DNA of 44,690 nt from Ravibacter sp964559125 (GTDB taxonomy: Bacteria > Bacteroidota > Bacteroidia > Cytophagales > Spirosomataceae): contig CAZLGW010000043.1 in the NCBI GenBank assembly GCA_964559125.1, positions 1 through 44,690 of the forward strand, read 5' to 3'. Shown here in pieces: positions 23,496 through 29,186 of the stretch (within the stretch, counting starts at the first letter, position 1; each line of letters starts with the position of its first letter). The position numbers were made by a program, and so were the translations under genes. The notes beneath the pieces were generated by a model that saw only the letters and a program-made list of their open reading frames with translations, had not been told where the DNA came from and did no database searches.

Positions 23496-24191
23496 TCAGT
23501 CCTCCGGGGCGTGATAATCGGCACCGCAGATTGTGCAGGTGCATGCCGCGTCATCACGGGATGCGCGGATGATCAACGGCGGATCGCAGTCGCAGACGAA
23601 TTTGCGCAAGCGCGAACCGGAGCCGGCACCGCGAGACTTGCCACCGCGAGACCCGACACCGAACGAACAACCGCGCGGCTTGCCCCCGCGCGCACCGCGG
23701 TAATCGTTACCGAAACCCGGCTGGCCGTCATCTGGGATCGGCAGTGCGGCGATAGCATGGCGAATGTCGGGCGCAAAGTGCGCGCGGACATAGTTGGTCC
23801 CGCCCGCGAGCACCCGCCGCAAACCCAAACGCTCGCACGCGGCTTTCCACAATGGTCCGTGCGCGGCTTGCAGACCGGCGACCACGTGGGCAATTTCATG
23901 GATGGTCGTGCCGGCAAGCTGCACCCAATCTTCCTGATGCCGTGCGCCAATCTCGATCAGCGGACGTTGTGCGGCCGTCTGGCCGTGGTCATGGTTGCAC
24001 GACTGGCCGGGCTTGCAGGCTTTCCAGCCGATAAAATAGGTTACCCCGCGCACGCCGACCTCGCCAACGCCATAAATGATCTTGGCAGACTGCGCAAGAT
24101 CCCGCTCGGCGGGATCGGTCAACCGCGCAATGGCGATGCGCGCAACCGCGTGCACATAGGCTTCATGCGTCATGGTGGTGGTAGTGGTCAT
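23496..24191 (-). CDS. SprT-like zinc metallopeptidase, 231 aa
   Basis: Starts MTTTTTMTHEAYVHAVARIA with AGGAGGATCAGCC before the ATG. TIHEIAHVVAG gives the HExxH site (His98, Glu99, His102). HGPLWKAACERLG (about 111) supplies the third His with the SprT-type HG-x-x-(F/W)-K signature, and the C-terminus has a zinc-ribbon-like tail (CDC then CTCTIC near the end). SprT/Spartan-like proteases act on proteins crosslinked to DNA or on nucleoproteins. The linker 150-200 is Gly/Arg-rich (GGKPRGCSFGVGSRGGKSRG). It lies two bases from the secreted metallopeptidase, a pairing I have not seen described. The catalytic set is complete; the substrate is unknown. Confidence 0.85.
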   Translation of the reverse strand: MTTTTTMTHEAYVHAVARIAIARLTDPAERDLAQSAKIIYGVGEVGVRGVTYFIGWKACKPGQSCNHDHGQTAAQRPLIEIGARHQEDWVQLAGTTIHEIAHVVAGLQAAHGPLWKAACERLGLRRVLAGGTNYVRAHFAPDIRHAIAALPIPDDGQPGFGNDYRGARGGKPRGCSFGVGSRGGKSRGAGSGSRLRKFVCDCDPPLIIRASRDDAACTCTICGADYHAPED

Positions 24192-24218
24192 GGCTGATCC
24201 TCCTAACGACTGCGGGCG

Positions 24219-24246
24219 AGTATACACCCGCCCGCGCCAGTGTCAA
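24219..24246 (-). promoter_or_regulatory. Promoter, TTGACA-16-TATACT
   Basis: Read leftward: -35 TTGACA (24241-24246), 16-bp spacer, -10 TATACT (24219-24224, 5/6 match). It drives the SprT-like and secreted metallopeptidase genes. Confidence 0.8.
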
Positions 24247-24250
24247 CCGT

Positions 24251-24258
24251 GTTTAAAC
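24251..24258. repeat. GTTTAAAC palindrome (copy 5)
   Basis: Exact copy four bases upstream of the -35 box of the metallopeptidase promoter and four bases after the stop of the 24263 gene. This is one of the best placed copies for a regulatory role. Confidence 0.9.
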
Positions 24259-24262
24259 GCGG

Positions 24263-24493
24263 TTACCGCGCAACCGCACCGGTCTGCACATACAGGTAAA
24301 GCGAGGCCGCGTGCGCATGGTGGTGCAGCATCGCGCGGAAGAACACATGCCGCGCTTGGCGCATGGCGGGGTCGCGGCGGTGCTGTTCGGCTATCTTGCC
24401 GCGTGCCGCTCGTAACATGGCCAGATTACCCGCGAGCGCATGCACGCCAAGCCGGCAATAAGTGCCGGGGAACGGGATCGGGGTGGCGGTCAT
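24263..24493 (-). CDS. Small hypothetical protein, 76 aa
   Basis: Starts MTATPIPFPGTYCRLGVHALAGNLAML at 24493. GGAGGATCAGCC sits before the ATG, and it overlaps the next gene's stop by four bases (ATGA). The C-terminus is His-rich (QARHVFFRAMLHHHAHAASLYLYV), which could bind metal. The fold looks mostly helical with no export signal. Its TAA is followed by a GTTTAAAC copy. It belongs to a set of short leftward genes with uniform ribosome sites. The family is not recognised. Confidence 0.72.
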   Translation of the reverse strand: MTATPIPFPGTYCRLGVHALAGNLAMLRAARGKIAEQHRRDPAMRQARHVFFRAMLHHHAHAASLYLYVQTGAVAR

Positions 24494-24750
24494 GGCTGAT
24501 CCTCCGAAACAGCAGGGTGATAAACGCGCACCCATGGCCCGCCCCAGACCATCTCAACCGTGATAGAGCTAACCGGGAAGTCTGCAAGGCTGTCGGCCGC
24601 ATGGTCGAAACAATCGCCCATCATAATGCGGTCAATCGTGTTCCACATGGTCGGATGCCGCAGCAGTACCTCCCATGCGTCATCTACCTCAGCGGCCATG
24701 GCGCTGGCGCGCTCTCCGGTGCGGGGGTTGCCAATCTCGACGATCCACAT
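24490..24750 (-). CDS. Small hypothetical protein, 86 aa
   Basis: Starts MWIVEIGNPRTGERASAMAAEVDDAWEVLLRHPTMWNT with AGGAGGCTCAACC before the ATG. It is probably a small alpha/beta protein; the middle has an acidic helix with WEVLLRHP, and the C-terminal part has an exposed beta strand (VSSITVEMVWGGPWVRVYHP). A promoter (24780-24809) precedes it. It is coupled to the following 76-aa gene by an ATGA overlap. The longer open frame upstream lacks a ribosome site. The family is not recognised. Confidence 0.72.
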   Translation of the reverse strand: MWIVEIGNPRTGERASAMAAEVDDAWEVLLRHPTMWNTIDRIMMGDCFDHAADSLADFPVSSITVEMVWGGPWVRVYHPAVSEDQP

Positions 24751-24779
24751 GGTTGAGCCTCCTGATATGCCTAGGGCCG

Positions 24780-24809
24780 ACATTACTGCCGGCCCCGGAT
24801 GGTTGTCAA
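24780..24809 (-). promoter_or_regulatory. Promoter, TTGACA-18-TAATGT
   Basis: Read leftward: -35 TTGACA (24804-24809), 18-bp spacer, -10 TAATGT (24780-24785). It is weaker than its neighbours because of the spacing and the -10. Confidence 0.62.
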
Positions 24810-24828
24810 TCGGTTTTCGTCGCGGCGG

Positions 24829-25029
24829 TCACGATCCGCCCGCGTATCCCTGCGCGCGGTAGTAACCGCGGGTGTAGGCGTCCCGCTCGGCTTTAGTCAT
24901 GCCGGCCGGGATCGTGAGGCGTCCGGCTTGCTTGTACGCCATTGCGCCGGAGTACTCGGCGCGGATTACGGGATGCGTCCACCGGCTCGGCGGGGCGACA
25001 GTCTGCATGCGGGGCGCGGTGGTGGTCAT
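24829..25029 (-). CDS. Small hypothetical protein, 66 aa
   Basis: Starts MTTTAPRMQTVAPPSRWTHPVIRAEYSGAMAYKQAG with GGGAGATCCGCC before the ATG. The region MAYKQAGRLTIPAGMTKAERDAYTRGYYRAQGYAGGS is basic and aromatic and may form a short helix-turn region. It is one of a family of short leftward genes with similar ATG(A/G)CxACxACx starts (24191, 25029), perhaps from local duplication of the translation start. No family is recognised. Confidence 0.7.
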   Translation of the reverse strand: MTTTAPRMQTVAPPSRWTHPVIRAEYSGAMAYKQAGRLTIPAGMTKAERDAYTRGYYRAQGYAGGS

Positions 25030-25040
25030 GGCGGATCTCC

Positions 25041-25295
25041 CTATGCGCGCACCGGCTCCGGCAGCCGGAGCGGGGTTGAGGTTTGACTGGCGGCCTCGAA
25101 AGCGCGCGACAAGCCGTTTAAACGCGCGCGCAGCGCGACTGCACCGGCCCACCGTTCGGCAGCGATGCGGCGCGGGCCGGCCGCACTGTGCGGGATAGCG
25201 TCCAGCGCCGCGCGCGGGCCGTCGACGTCGACAGCGGATGCGCCGCCCGCAAGCAGCCGCGCGATCAAGGCGCGGTCCTCTGTGGTCACGATCAT
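25041..25295 (-). CDS. Small hypothetical protein, 84 aa
   Basis: Starts MIVTTEDRALIARLLAGGASAVDVDGPRAALDAI with AGGAGGACCGGCC before the ATG. The sequence is amphipathic helical and alanine-rich, with Arg-rich segments in the middle (RRIAAERWAGAVALRARL). A GTTTAAAC copy lies inside the coding sequence (R-L-N). A promoter (25323-25351) is 28 bases upstream and a terminator (25353-25380) is just beyond it. No family is recognised. Confidence 0.72.
   Translation of the reverse strand: MIVTTEDRALIARLLAGGASAVDVDGPRAALDAIPHSAAGPRRIAAERWAGAVALRARLNGLSRAFEAASQTSTPLRLPEPVRA
25116..25123. repeat. GTTTAAAC palindrome (copy 6)
   Basis: Exact copy inside the 84-aa gene, read Arg-Leu-Asn (CGT-TTA-AAC), the same reading as in the fibre gene and the 897-aa internal protein. 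Confidence 0.88.
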
Positions 25296-25322
25296 GGCCG
25301 GTCCTCCTGTACTGGCATCCCC

Positions 25323-25351
25323 AGACTAGCACCCGGTGCGGCGGGTGTCGA
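25323..25351 (-). promoter_or_regulatory. Promoter, TCGACA-17-TAGTCT
   Basis: Read leftward: -35 TCGACA (25346-25351), 17-bp spacer, -10 TAGTCT (25323-25328). The -35 lies directly after the T run of a terminator, so one transcript ends and the next begins within 30 bases. Confidence 0.65.
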
Positions 25352-25352
25352 G

Positions 25353-25380
25353 AAAAAAAAAGCCCCGCCGAAGCGGGGCC
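25353..25380 (-). terminator. Strong Rho-independent terminator (leftward)
   Basis: Read leftward: GCCCCG-CTTCGG-CGGGGC stem with a UUCG-type loop, then nine T residues. The best terminator in the window. It ends the transcript of the 78-aa gene at 25412-25648. Confidence 0.9.
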
Positions 25381-25411
25381 AGTTGGGAGGATCAGGAAGG
25401 CGCGGGACGCG

Positions 25412-25648
25412 CTACTTGGCCGCAGCGAAGCCGGCGGACAAATTGAGCTTGAGCCCGTCCGTGCCGGGGATCGAGGTAAAGCCGCCGCTCGACGCGGTCA
25501 GCAGCATCTTGCCCGACGCCGAGGTCCGTCCCCGGGTGCGGTCCAGCGGGATGGTCAGCACCAGGTTGCCGTCCACGACGCGGGCATTGATGCCGTAATC
25601 GCCGACCGGGGTGTCGGGCGCGGTGGTGGTGATCGGGGTCGTCGCCAT
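25412..25648 (-). CDS. Small beta-rich protein, 78 aa
   Basis: Starts MATTPITTTAPDTPVGDYGINARVVDGNLVLTIPLDRTRGRTSASGKMLLTASSGGFTSI, with AGGAGTTACCACC before the ATG. The sequence is a small beta protein with VVDGNLVLTIPLD and KMLLTASSGG strands. DGNLVLTIPLD-x-R-x(4)-S-x-SGK-x3-A is the pattern of a small phage/plasmid protein of unknown function found in many alphaproteobacteria, but I am not certain of this. It has its own promoter (25698-25726) and terminator (25353-25380), so it is a single-gene transcript and may be highly expressed. Confidence 0.75.
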   Translation of the reverse strand: MATTPITTTAPDTPVGDYGINARVVDGNLVLTIPLDRTRGRTSASGKMLLTASSGGFTSIPGTDGLKLNLSAGFAAAK

Positions 25649-25697
25649 GGTGGTAACTCCTGATAGGGGCCGGCGGACAGGCCGGCGAGTGGTGCGG

Positions 25698-25726
25698 GGT
25701 GTATCAGCGTCCGGGCGGGTTGTCAA
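25698..25726 (-). promoter_or_regulatory. Promoter, TTGACA-17-TACACC
   Basis: Read leftward: -35 TTGACA (25721-25726), 17-bp spacer, -10 TACACC (25698-25703). The promoter lies within the last codons of the 160-aa gene (L-L-D-N-P-P-G-R then TGA). The -10 is weak. Confidence 0.58.
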
Positions 25727-26186
25727 GAAGGAATTCGTCCGGGGTGCAGGTAAACCGGCAACCGGGCAAGCCGGGTTTGCCGAGATAGGTATAATCCTCG
25801 CGGGTGAACGTAACCCCGGCATCCCATACGCCGAGGTCTTCGATGTGATCGGACAACGCGCGACATGCACTGTCCGGGGGGTTAAGCCACTGCACCCGCG
25901 CCCAACGCGCAATGGTGGTGTAATCGTGGCGGTGTGTCGTGTAAGCCGACATGGTGCGGCTTAATAGCAACACACTGATTTGGCTGCCGAGGAGATCCAG
26001 AAAATGGCCGAAGTCGTCTTGCCGGCAGCAAAAAACAAAGGGATCGTGCTCGCCGCGCCACTGGCCATGACCCGCCGATAGGTCGATCAGGCGGCGGGTC
26101 GCGCGTTTAAACACCGGTGTCGGATGGTCCGCGGCGAATACGGCAAGCGGCGCCGGGTCGAACAAGGGATGCGCCGCGCCATACAT
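25704..26186 (-). CDS. Hypothetical protein, 160 aa
   Basis: Starts MYGAAHPLFDPAPLAVFAADHPTPVF at 26186, overlapping the stop of the upstream gene (TGATG). The sequence is soluble and aromatic-rich (VFCCRQDDFGHFLDLLGS, YTTIARWARVQWLNPPDS, VTFTREDYTYLGKPG). The region WARVQWLNPPDSACRALSDHIEDLG has the N-P-P after aromatic residues of N6/N4 DNA methyltransferases (D/N-P-P-W/Y), but here it is N-P-P-D and no SAM motif is visible, so I do not call it one. Cysteines (five) may bind metal. The longer frame upstream is not real. No family assigned. Confidence 0.68.
   Translation of the reverse strand: MYGAAHPLFDPAPLAVFAADHPTPVFKRATRRLIDLSAGHGQWRGEHDPFVFCCRQDDFGHFLDLLGSQISVLLLSRTMSAYTTHRHDYTTIARWARVQWLNPPDSACRALSDHIEDLGVWDAGVTFTREDYTYLGKPGLPGCRFTCTPDEFLLDNPPGR
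26105..26112. repeat. GTTTAAAC palindrome (copy 7)
   Basis: Exact copy inside the 160-aa gene, read Phe-Lys-Arg (TTT-AAA-CGC). The right flank is ACC rather than G, the one exception to the GTTTAAACG extension. Confidence 0.86.
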
Positions 26187-26560
26187 CACGCGGGATCTCC
26201 GAGGGGTGGCAGGGTGATGGTGACGCCGGGGCCGGGCGCCCAGACCATGCCGTCGCCGACGATGGTCGCGCAGTCGCGCTGGAGGTCCACGACGACGATC
26301 GACCACGTCGATTGATCGGCCGCGCCCCAGACGGCGAAGGCGGACAGCATGTCGCCGGAAAGGAAGAACGCCAGTTCCTGCTCACCCCACTGGCCGCGCA
26401 GATAGTCGGCGACCCGCTCATAGGGCGCGCAGGTCTGCGCGTCCTGTCCGCGGGCAACGCCAGCGATGACGGACAGCACGACGGCCGCGATCAGCACCAC
26501 GAAGGCAGTGGCTACCGTCAAGCGCAGCGCGTCGGTGACACGGCGAATTGCATCTCTCAT
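26186..26560 (-). CDS. Membrane-anchored or exported protein, 124 aa
   Basis: Starts MRDAIRRVTDALRLTVATAFVVLIAAVVLSVIAGVARGQDA: a short basic cytoplasmic segment followed by a 22-residue hydrophobic helix (14-36), a signal anchor or uncleaved signal. The outer part (AQTCAPYERVADYLRGQWGEQELAFFLSGDMLSAF...WSIVVVDLQRDCATIVG) has two cysteines and beta strands. It could sit in the inner membrane facing the periplasm. It is coupled to the 160-aa gene. No family is recognised. Superinfection exclusion or envelope modification are guesses consistent with topology, not evidence. Confidence 0.75.
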   Translation of the reverse strand: MRDAIRRVTDALRLTVATAFVVLIAAVVLSVIAGVARGQDAQTCAPYERVADYLRGQWGEQELAFFLSGDMLSAFAVWGAADQSTWSIVVVDLQRDCATIVGDGMVWAPGPGVTITLPPLGDPA

Positions 26561-26574
26561 GGTGGTGGTTCCTT

Positions 26575-26582
26575 GTTTAAAC
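26575..26582. repeat. GTTTAAAC palindrome (copy 8)
   Basis: Exact copy in the 36-base gap between the 124-aa and the 112-aa genes, ten or so bases upstream of the ribosome site of the former. Confidence 0.9.
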
Positions 26583-26596
26583 GCTGTGGGTGAGTG

Positions 26597-26935
26597 TCAG
26601 TCCTGCAATGCCTTGCGCGCGTCACGAAGCAGGACGATCAGGGAAATCGCCGCGGTGTGCCCGAGGCCGATGCCGTTCCCATCCCTGATGTACAGCAGCG
26701 CGGACAGCGACGTTGCGGCCGAGTCCAGCCGCTCGGCGAGCGTCATGGGCTTATCCGTGCCGAACGGGGCGTCCGGGTAACCGCCGTGTACCGGCTTGCG
26801 GGCGCTGGCGGGGGTGCCGTAGTGGCTCGGCAGGTCGGCCGGCGTCACCGGGTGCGAGGGATCGACCACGCGACCATCGCGGATATTCAGTTCTTCACCG
26901 GCGTGCAGGCGGCGGATGATGTCAAGACTGTTCAT
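26597..26935 (-). CDS. Hypothetical protein, 112 aa
   Basis: Starts MNSLDIIRRLHAGEELNIRDGRVVDPSHPVTPADLPSHYGT with GGAGAACCGCC before the ATG. It is a soluble protein with an N-terminal helix and a C-terminal helix (LAERLDSAATSLSALLYIRDGNGIGLGHTAAISLIVLLRDARKALQD) that could dimerise. Its promoter at 26963-26991 is embedded in TTATCA repeats, so it is probably regulated by a DNA-binding protein and might be part of the regulatory circuit. No helix-turn-helix is obvious. The family is not recognised. Confidence 0.72.
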   Translation of the reverse strand: MNSLDIIRRLHAGEELNIRDGRVVDPSHPVTPADLPSHYGTPASARKPVHGGYPDAPFGTDKPMTLAERLDSAATSLSALLYIRDGNGIGLGHTAAISLIVLLRDARKALQD

Positions 26936-26953
26936 GGCGGTTCTCCGAAAAAG

Positions 26954-27021
26954 GGTGATAACCTGATAACCTTGATTGCCTTTGAAGTCAAGTGTTAGAT
27001 TATCAGACGATCAGATTATCA
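26954..27021. repeat. TTATCA-rich operator region, copy B
   Basis: Contains GGTGATAACCTGATAACC (26954-26971, two TGATAA half-sites) over the -10 of the promoter, and TAGATTATCAGACGATCAGA then TTATCA (26996-27021), the near-copy of 22018-22044 with two internal mismatches. The copies flank the -35 box on both sides. Confidence 0.72.
26963..26991 (-). promoter_or_regulatory. Promoter under TTATCA operators, TTGACT-17-TATCAG
   Basis: Read leftward: -35 TTGACT (26986-26991), 17-bp spacer, -10 TATCAG (26963-26968). The -10 itself is one of the TTATCA half-sites, so bound repressor would block RNA polymerase. Confidence 0.68.
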
Positions 27022-27189
27022 TCGTTGCAACACCGCGGCAACCGCCGCGCGGTGCTGCCAGAAGGTCAACGCGCGCTCTGGGACGAGGTGCTGCGCGTCG
27101 GCGATGTCGCGCGGGAGCGCGATGCTTACGCCGGCATAGAGAAACACTCGCCAGTCGGCGGCGCGGGTGGTTGTGACAGTGTCAGGCAT
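27019..27189 (-). CDS. Small hypothetical protein, 56 aa
   Basis: A 56-codon leftward gene starting MPDTVTTTRAADWRVFLYAGVSI, starting within the stop of the 115-aa gene (TGATG). The N-terminal part has a Trp/Phe/Tyr hydrophobic stretch (WRVFLYAGVSIAL) and the rest is an arginine-rich helix (ALPRDIADAQHLVPERALTFWQHRAAVAAVLQR). Its TGA overlaps the right edge of the TTATCA operator. No family is recognised, and a regulatory role by proximity is only a guess. Confidence 0.62.
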   Translation of the reverse strand: MPDTVTTTRAADWRVFLYAGVSIALPRDIADAQHLVPERALTFWQHRAAVAAVLQR

Positions 27190-27536
27190 CAGGCGGCTCC
27201 GTGTTTAAACGATTTCGGGGTGCTGGGGTGCAGAACCGCGCCGGCAGGTGGGTGCACGATCTCCCACGGCGCGCCATTCAAGAAAAATTCCTCCCGCCAC
27301 TTGGGGCGTGCGCGGTGGCCATCGCCATAGACCGGGTGCACGCGGGGCTCCGGCTTATCCGCAGCCCAGTGACGGACACCGAACACCACGCCATAGCGGT
27401 TGCCCGACACGATCCAGTCGCCGGGGCTGATACCCAGTTCCGCCATGGCTGCCTGCTGGCCGAGCGCCGTCACCGAGCCAAGGAGCTGCATCAAGATCCG
27501 CGACCGCTCGGCAAAAAATTCCCGGGTTGGCGTCAT
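27189..27536 (-). CDS. Hypothetical protein, 115 aa
   Basis: ATG at 27536 overlaps the TGA of the flavoprotein gene, giving translational coupling. The N-terminal helix (TREFFAERSRILMQLLGSVTALGQQAAMAELG) is followed by a beta-rich domain (GDWIVSGNRYGVVFGVRHWAADKPEPRVHPVYGDG), compatible with an SH3-like barrel. GTTTAAAC occurs inside the gene near the end (read S-F-K-H). It is the immediate partner of the flavoprotein in the operon, so it may assist it or share its substrate; that is inference. No family is recognised. Confidence 0.72.
   Translation of the reverse strand: MTPTREFFAERSRILMQLLGSVTALGQQAAMAELGISPGDWIVSGNRYGVVFGVRHWAADKPEPRVHPVYGDGHRARPKWREEFFLNGAPWEIVHPPAGAVLHPSTPKSFKHGAA
27203..27210. 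repeat. GTTTAAAC palindrome (copy 9)
   Basis: Exact copy inside the 115-aa gene, read Phe-Lys (TTT-AAA-CAC). Confidence 0.88.
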
Positions 27537-28426
27537 GGGATCAGTTCCATCGCCTGCTGCACCGCATCGACCGCGTCACCGACACATGCGGCGACCCGAC
27601 GAATAGACCCGGCGCGGACGTCGCCGATAGCGAATACTCGCTCCTCCGAAGTCTGCACGCGGTTTTCCGCGCGCGTCACGACAAACCCGCGCCGGTCGAT
27701 TTCGGGGCCGGAGATCCGTGACGGCACTGCGCCGGTAAATACCGACACATGGTCCGCCTTGACCGGCACGGGCCGGTCGCGGAGGATCAAGCGCACGGAC
27801 TCCCCGGCCGGCTCAATGTGCTTGACGCGGCCGTAAACAGGCCAGACATGTTCGCTTGCGTCGATCTCCTCCCGAAGAAAAGCCGACATGGTATCCTTGA
27901 GCGGGTGCGGGGTGATTATCGTGACAAACCACGTAAATCGCGACAACCAAAGGGCCGCTTGTCCGGCACTATTACCGCCGCCGACGACAACGGCCTTGGC
28001 GCCGTAGGCAAGCGGTGATGTATTGAGCCCATAGGCGACATTCGGAAGGGAGCCGAACTGGCGCGGCTGCTGCATGCCGTGGGCGAGGATGACCGCATCG
28101 GCCGTCCAAATATCCTCGCCTTTAGCCCACACCGCAGCGCGCGCGGTCGACAGGCTGCCGCCGGCCCGGTGCACGTCATAGCCAACGCGCATCCGGACGC
28201 CGAAGGCATCACACTGCGCGGCCATTTCCTTCACCAGCTCCGAGCCGGTGCAGCGCCAGATGCCGGGGTAATTTCGCAGGATGCGGCTGTGGCGCTGCTG
28301 TCCCCCGAGAAAATTGGACCGTTCTATGAGGACAGTATCTATGCCCTCACTGGCGGCGGTTGCGGCCGCTGCGAGACCGGCCGGACCTGCGCCGACGACG
28401 ATCAACTGCGCGATTTTCTCGCTCAT
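27533..28426 (-). CDS. Thioredoxin-reductase-fold FAD/NAD(P) flavoprotein lacking CxxC
   Basis: A 297-aa two-dinucleotide-fold flavoprotein. FAD-binding GAGPAG (12-17), second GGGNSAGQAA (149-158), and the C-terminal FAD loop VFAIGDVRAGSIRRVAACVGDA (264-285) match the thioredoxin reductase / ferredoxin-NADP reductase family. The redox cysteine pair CxxC that precedes the second nucleotide fold is absent (AYGLNTSPLAYG), as is the Arg pair for NADPH. It is thus a reductase-like or monooxygenase-like enzyme without thioredoxin activity. ATG 28426 has a GGGGTGG site; the upstream ATG at 28441 lacks one. It is unusual in a phage. Its substrate is unknown. Confidence 0.85.
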   Translation of the reverse strand: MSEKIAQLIVVGAGPAGLAAAATAASEGIDTVLIERSNFLGGQQRHSRILRNYPGIWRCTGSELVKEMAAQCDAFGVRMRVGYDVHRAGGSLSTARAAVWAKGEDIWTADAVILAHGMQQPRQFGSLPNVAYGLNTSPLAYGAKAVVVGGGNSAGQAALWLSRFTWFVTIITPHPLKDTMSAFLREEIDASEHVWPVYGRVKHIEPAGESVRLILRDRPVPVKADHVSVFTGAVPSRISGPEIDRRGFVVTRAENRVQTSEERVFAIGDVRAGSIRRVAACVGDAVDAVQQAMELIP

Positions 28427-28478
28427 ACCATCCACCCCCATTCACAGCCGGGCCACACACAAAAGGCCCCCCATGTAT

Positions 28479-28565
28479 TCAGAGGCAGGCGAGCAAGATG
28501 CTGGTAAGGATAATGGCGAACCATAGGTAGAACTCCGATTTTTCCGAAGGCAAAGTGCTACTCAC
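28479..28565 (-). CDS. Possible 28-codon membrane peptide
   Basis: A short frame GTG-start (MSSTLPSEKSEFYLWFAIILTSILLACL) that ends TGA. Residues 13-28 form a hydrophobic helix. There is no ribosome site, and an overlapping 34-codon frame (MVRHYPYQHLARLPLNTWGAF...) is possible. Listed because the 150-bp gap (28443-28592) has no better explanation. Confidence 0.3.
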   Translation of the reverse strand: MSSTLPSEKSEFYLWFAIILTSILLACL

Positions 28566-28592
28566 TGCGGGGCAGGCTGCGGGAACCTGCGA

Positions 28593-28802
28593 TTACTCCT
28601 GTATCAGAGGGATCGGGTGCATGGCGTCAAGCTCGGCAAGCGTGATGCGAACCTGCTTGCCGTAGCGGGACAGGTACGCCCACTTGCGGCCGCGGCGTAC
28701 CGAGATGCCGCGCCAGCCCGAGCCGAACCGCCGTTGCAGGAGCCGCGGGCTGTCAGCGCCGACGAAGATGTGATGTGTTGGCGGCGTATGGACGGTTGCC
28801 AT
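28593..28802 (-). CDS. Small hypothetical protein, 69 aa
   Basis: ATG 28802 has AGGAGCTTGCC upstream; a longer frame would start before the ribosome site. The protein MATVHTPPTHHIFVGADSPRLLQRRFGSGWRGISVRRGRKWAYLSRYGKQVRITLAELDAM is small, basic and beta-rich, resembling an SH3-like or small DNA-binding domain (RRGRKWAYLSRYGKQVRITL). It has a promoter at 28829-28857, which also holds the stop of the leaderless gene upstream. No family is recognised. Confidence 0.72.
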   Translation of the reverse strand: MATVHTPPTHHIFVGADSPRLLQRRFGSGWRGISVRRGRKWAYLSRYGKQVRITLAELDAMHPIPLIQE

Positions 28803-28828
28803 GGCAAGCTCCTGCGACGGGAAGCTCG

Positions 28829-28857
28829 CCATTACCGCAGCGCCGCGGTGTTGTCAA
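28829..28857 (-). promoter_or_regulatory. Promoter, TTGACA-17-TAATGG
   Basis: Read leftward: -35 TTGACA (28852-28857), 17-bp spacer, -10 TAATGG (28829-28834). The upstream gene's TGA (CCT-TGA-CA) lies within the -35 box. Confidence 0.68.
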
Positions 28858-29033
28858 GGGGTTTTGGCGTCGGGATCGACGGGAGCGTCGGCCGTGCGTT
28901 TAACCGCGCCGCGCGCTGCGGCGAGCGCCGTGTTGCCGACGAGCGCCGGGTGCGTCGGGCCGGGGTTGCGCAGGTCCGCATGAAACTTGCGGCGGAAATC
29001 GGCGAAACTGGTGCGGGAACTCGGCGTGCTCAT
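28854..29033 (-). CDS. Small basic protein, 59 aa, probably leaderless
   Basis: First gene of the leftward transcript. The protein MSTPSSRTSFADFRRKFHADLRNPGPTHPALVGNTALAAARGAV is basic and mostly helical. No ribosome site precedes the ATG at 29033. The promoter -10 (29040-29045, TATGGT) is only six bases upstream, so transcription probably starts at or near the ATG, giving a leaderless mRNA. Being the first gene from the divergent control region, it may be an early regulator or anti-host protein. A GTTTAACC variant lies inside it (28898-28905). No family is recognised. Confidence 0.72.
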   Translation of the reverse strand: MSTPSSRTSFADFRRKFHADLRNPGPTHPALVGNTALAAARGAVKRTADAPVDPDAKTP

Positions 29034-29039
29034 AGGCCG

Positions 29040-29068
29040 ACCATACCATATCTGGCGGGAGGGCGCAA
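29040..29068 (-). promoter_or_regulatory. Leftward early promoter, TTGCGC-17-TATGGT
   Basis: Read leftward: -35 TTGCGC (29063-29068), 17-bp spacer, -10 TATGGT (29040-29045), with a second TATGGT five bases upstream. It is back to back with the rightward promoter 29099-29127. The spacing to the ATG implies a leaderless transcript. Confidence 0.72.
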
Positions 29069-29098
29069 GCGCGCGCCGGACGTCGGGTGCAAAACCGC

Positions 29099-29127
29099 TT
29101 GACAGGCGGCCGGAACCGCGATATGTG
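29099..29127 (+). promoter_or_regulatory. Rightward early promoter, TTGACA-17-TATGTG
   Basis: -35 TTGACA (29099-29104), 17-bp spacer, -10 TATGTG (29122-29127), 60 bases before the first rightward gene. The seven bases before it (CGC and AACC) recur before the promoter at 32216. It defines the divergent control region. Confidence 0.75.
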
Positions 29128-29186
29128 GCGGGCTCGACGTTCGATTTTCGCCGCGCGACAAGCGCACAACCGACAGGAGGCCCCCA

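Noticed and set aside
25704..26186. DNA methyltransferase suggested by an NPP motif
   Set aside because: The motif is followed by Asp, not an aromatic residue, and there is no SAM-binding motif or suitable length.
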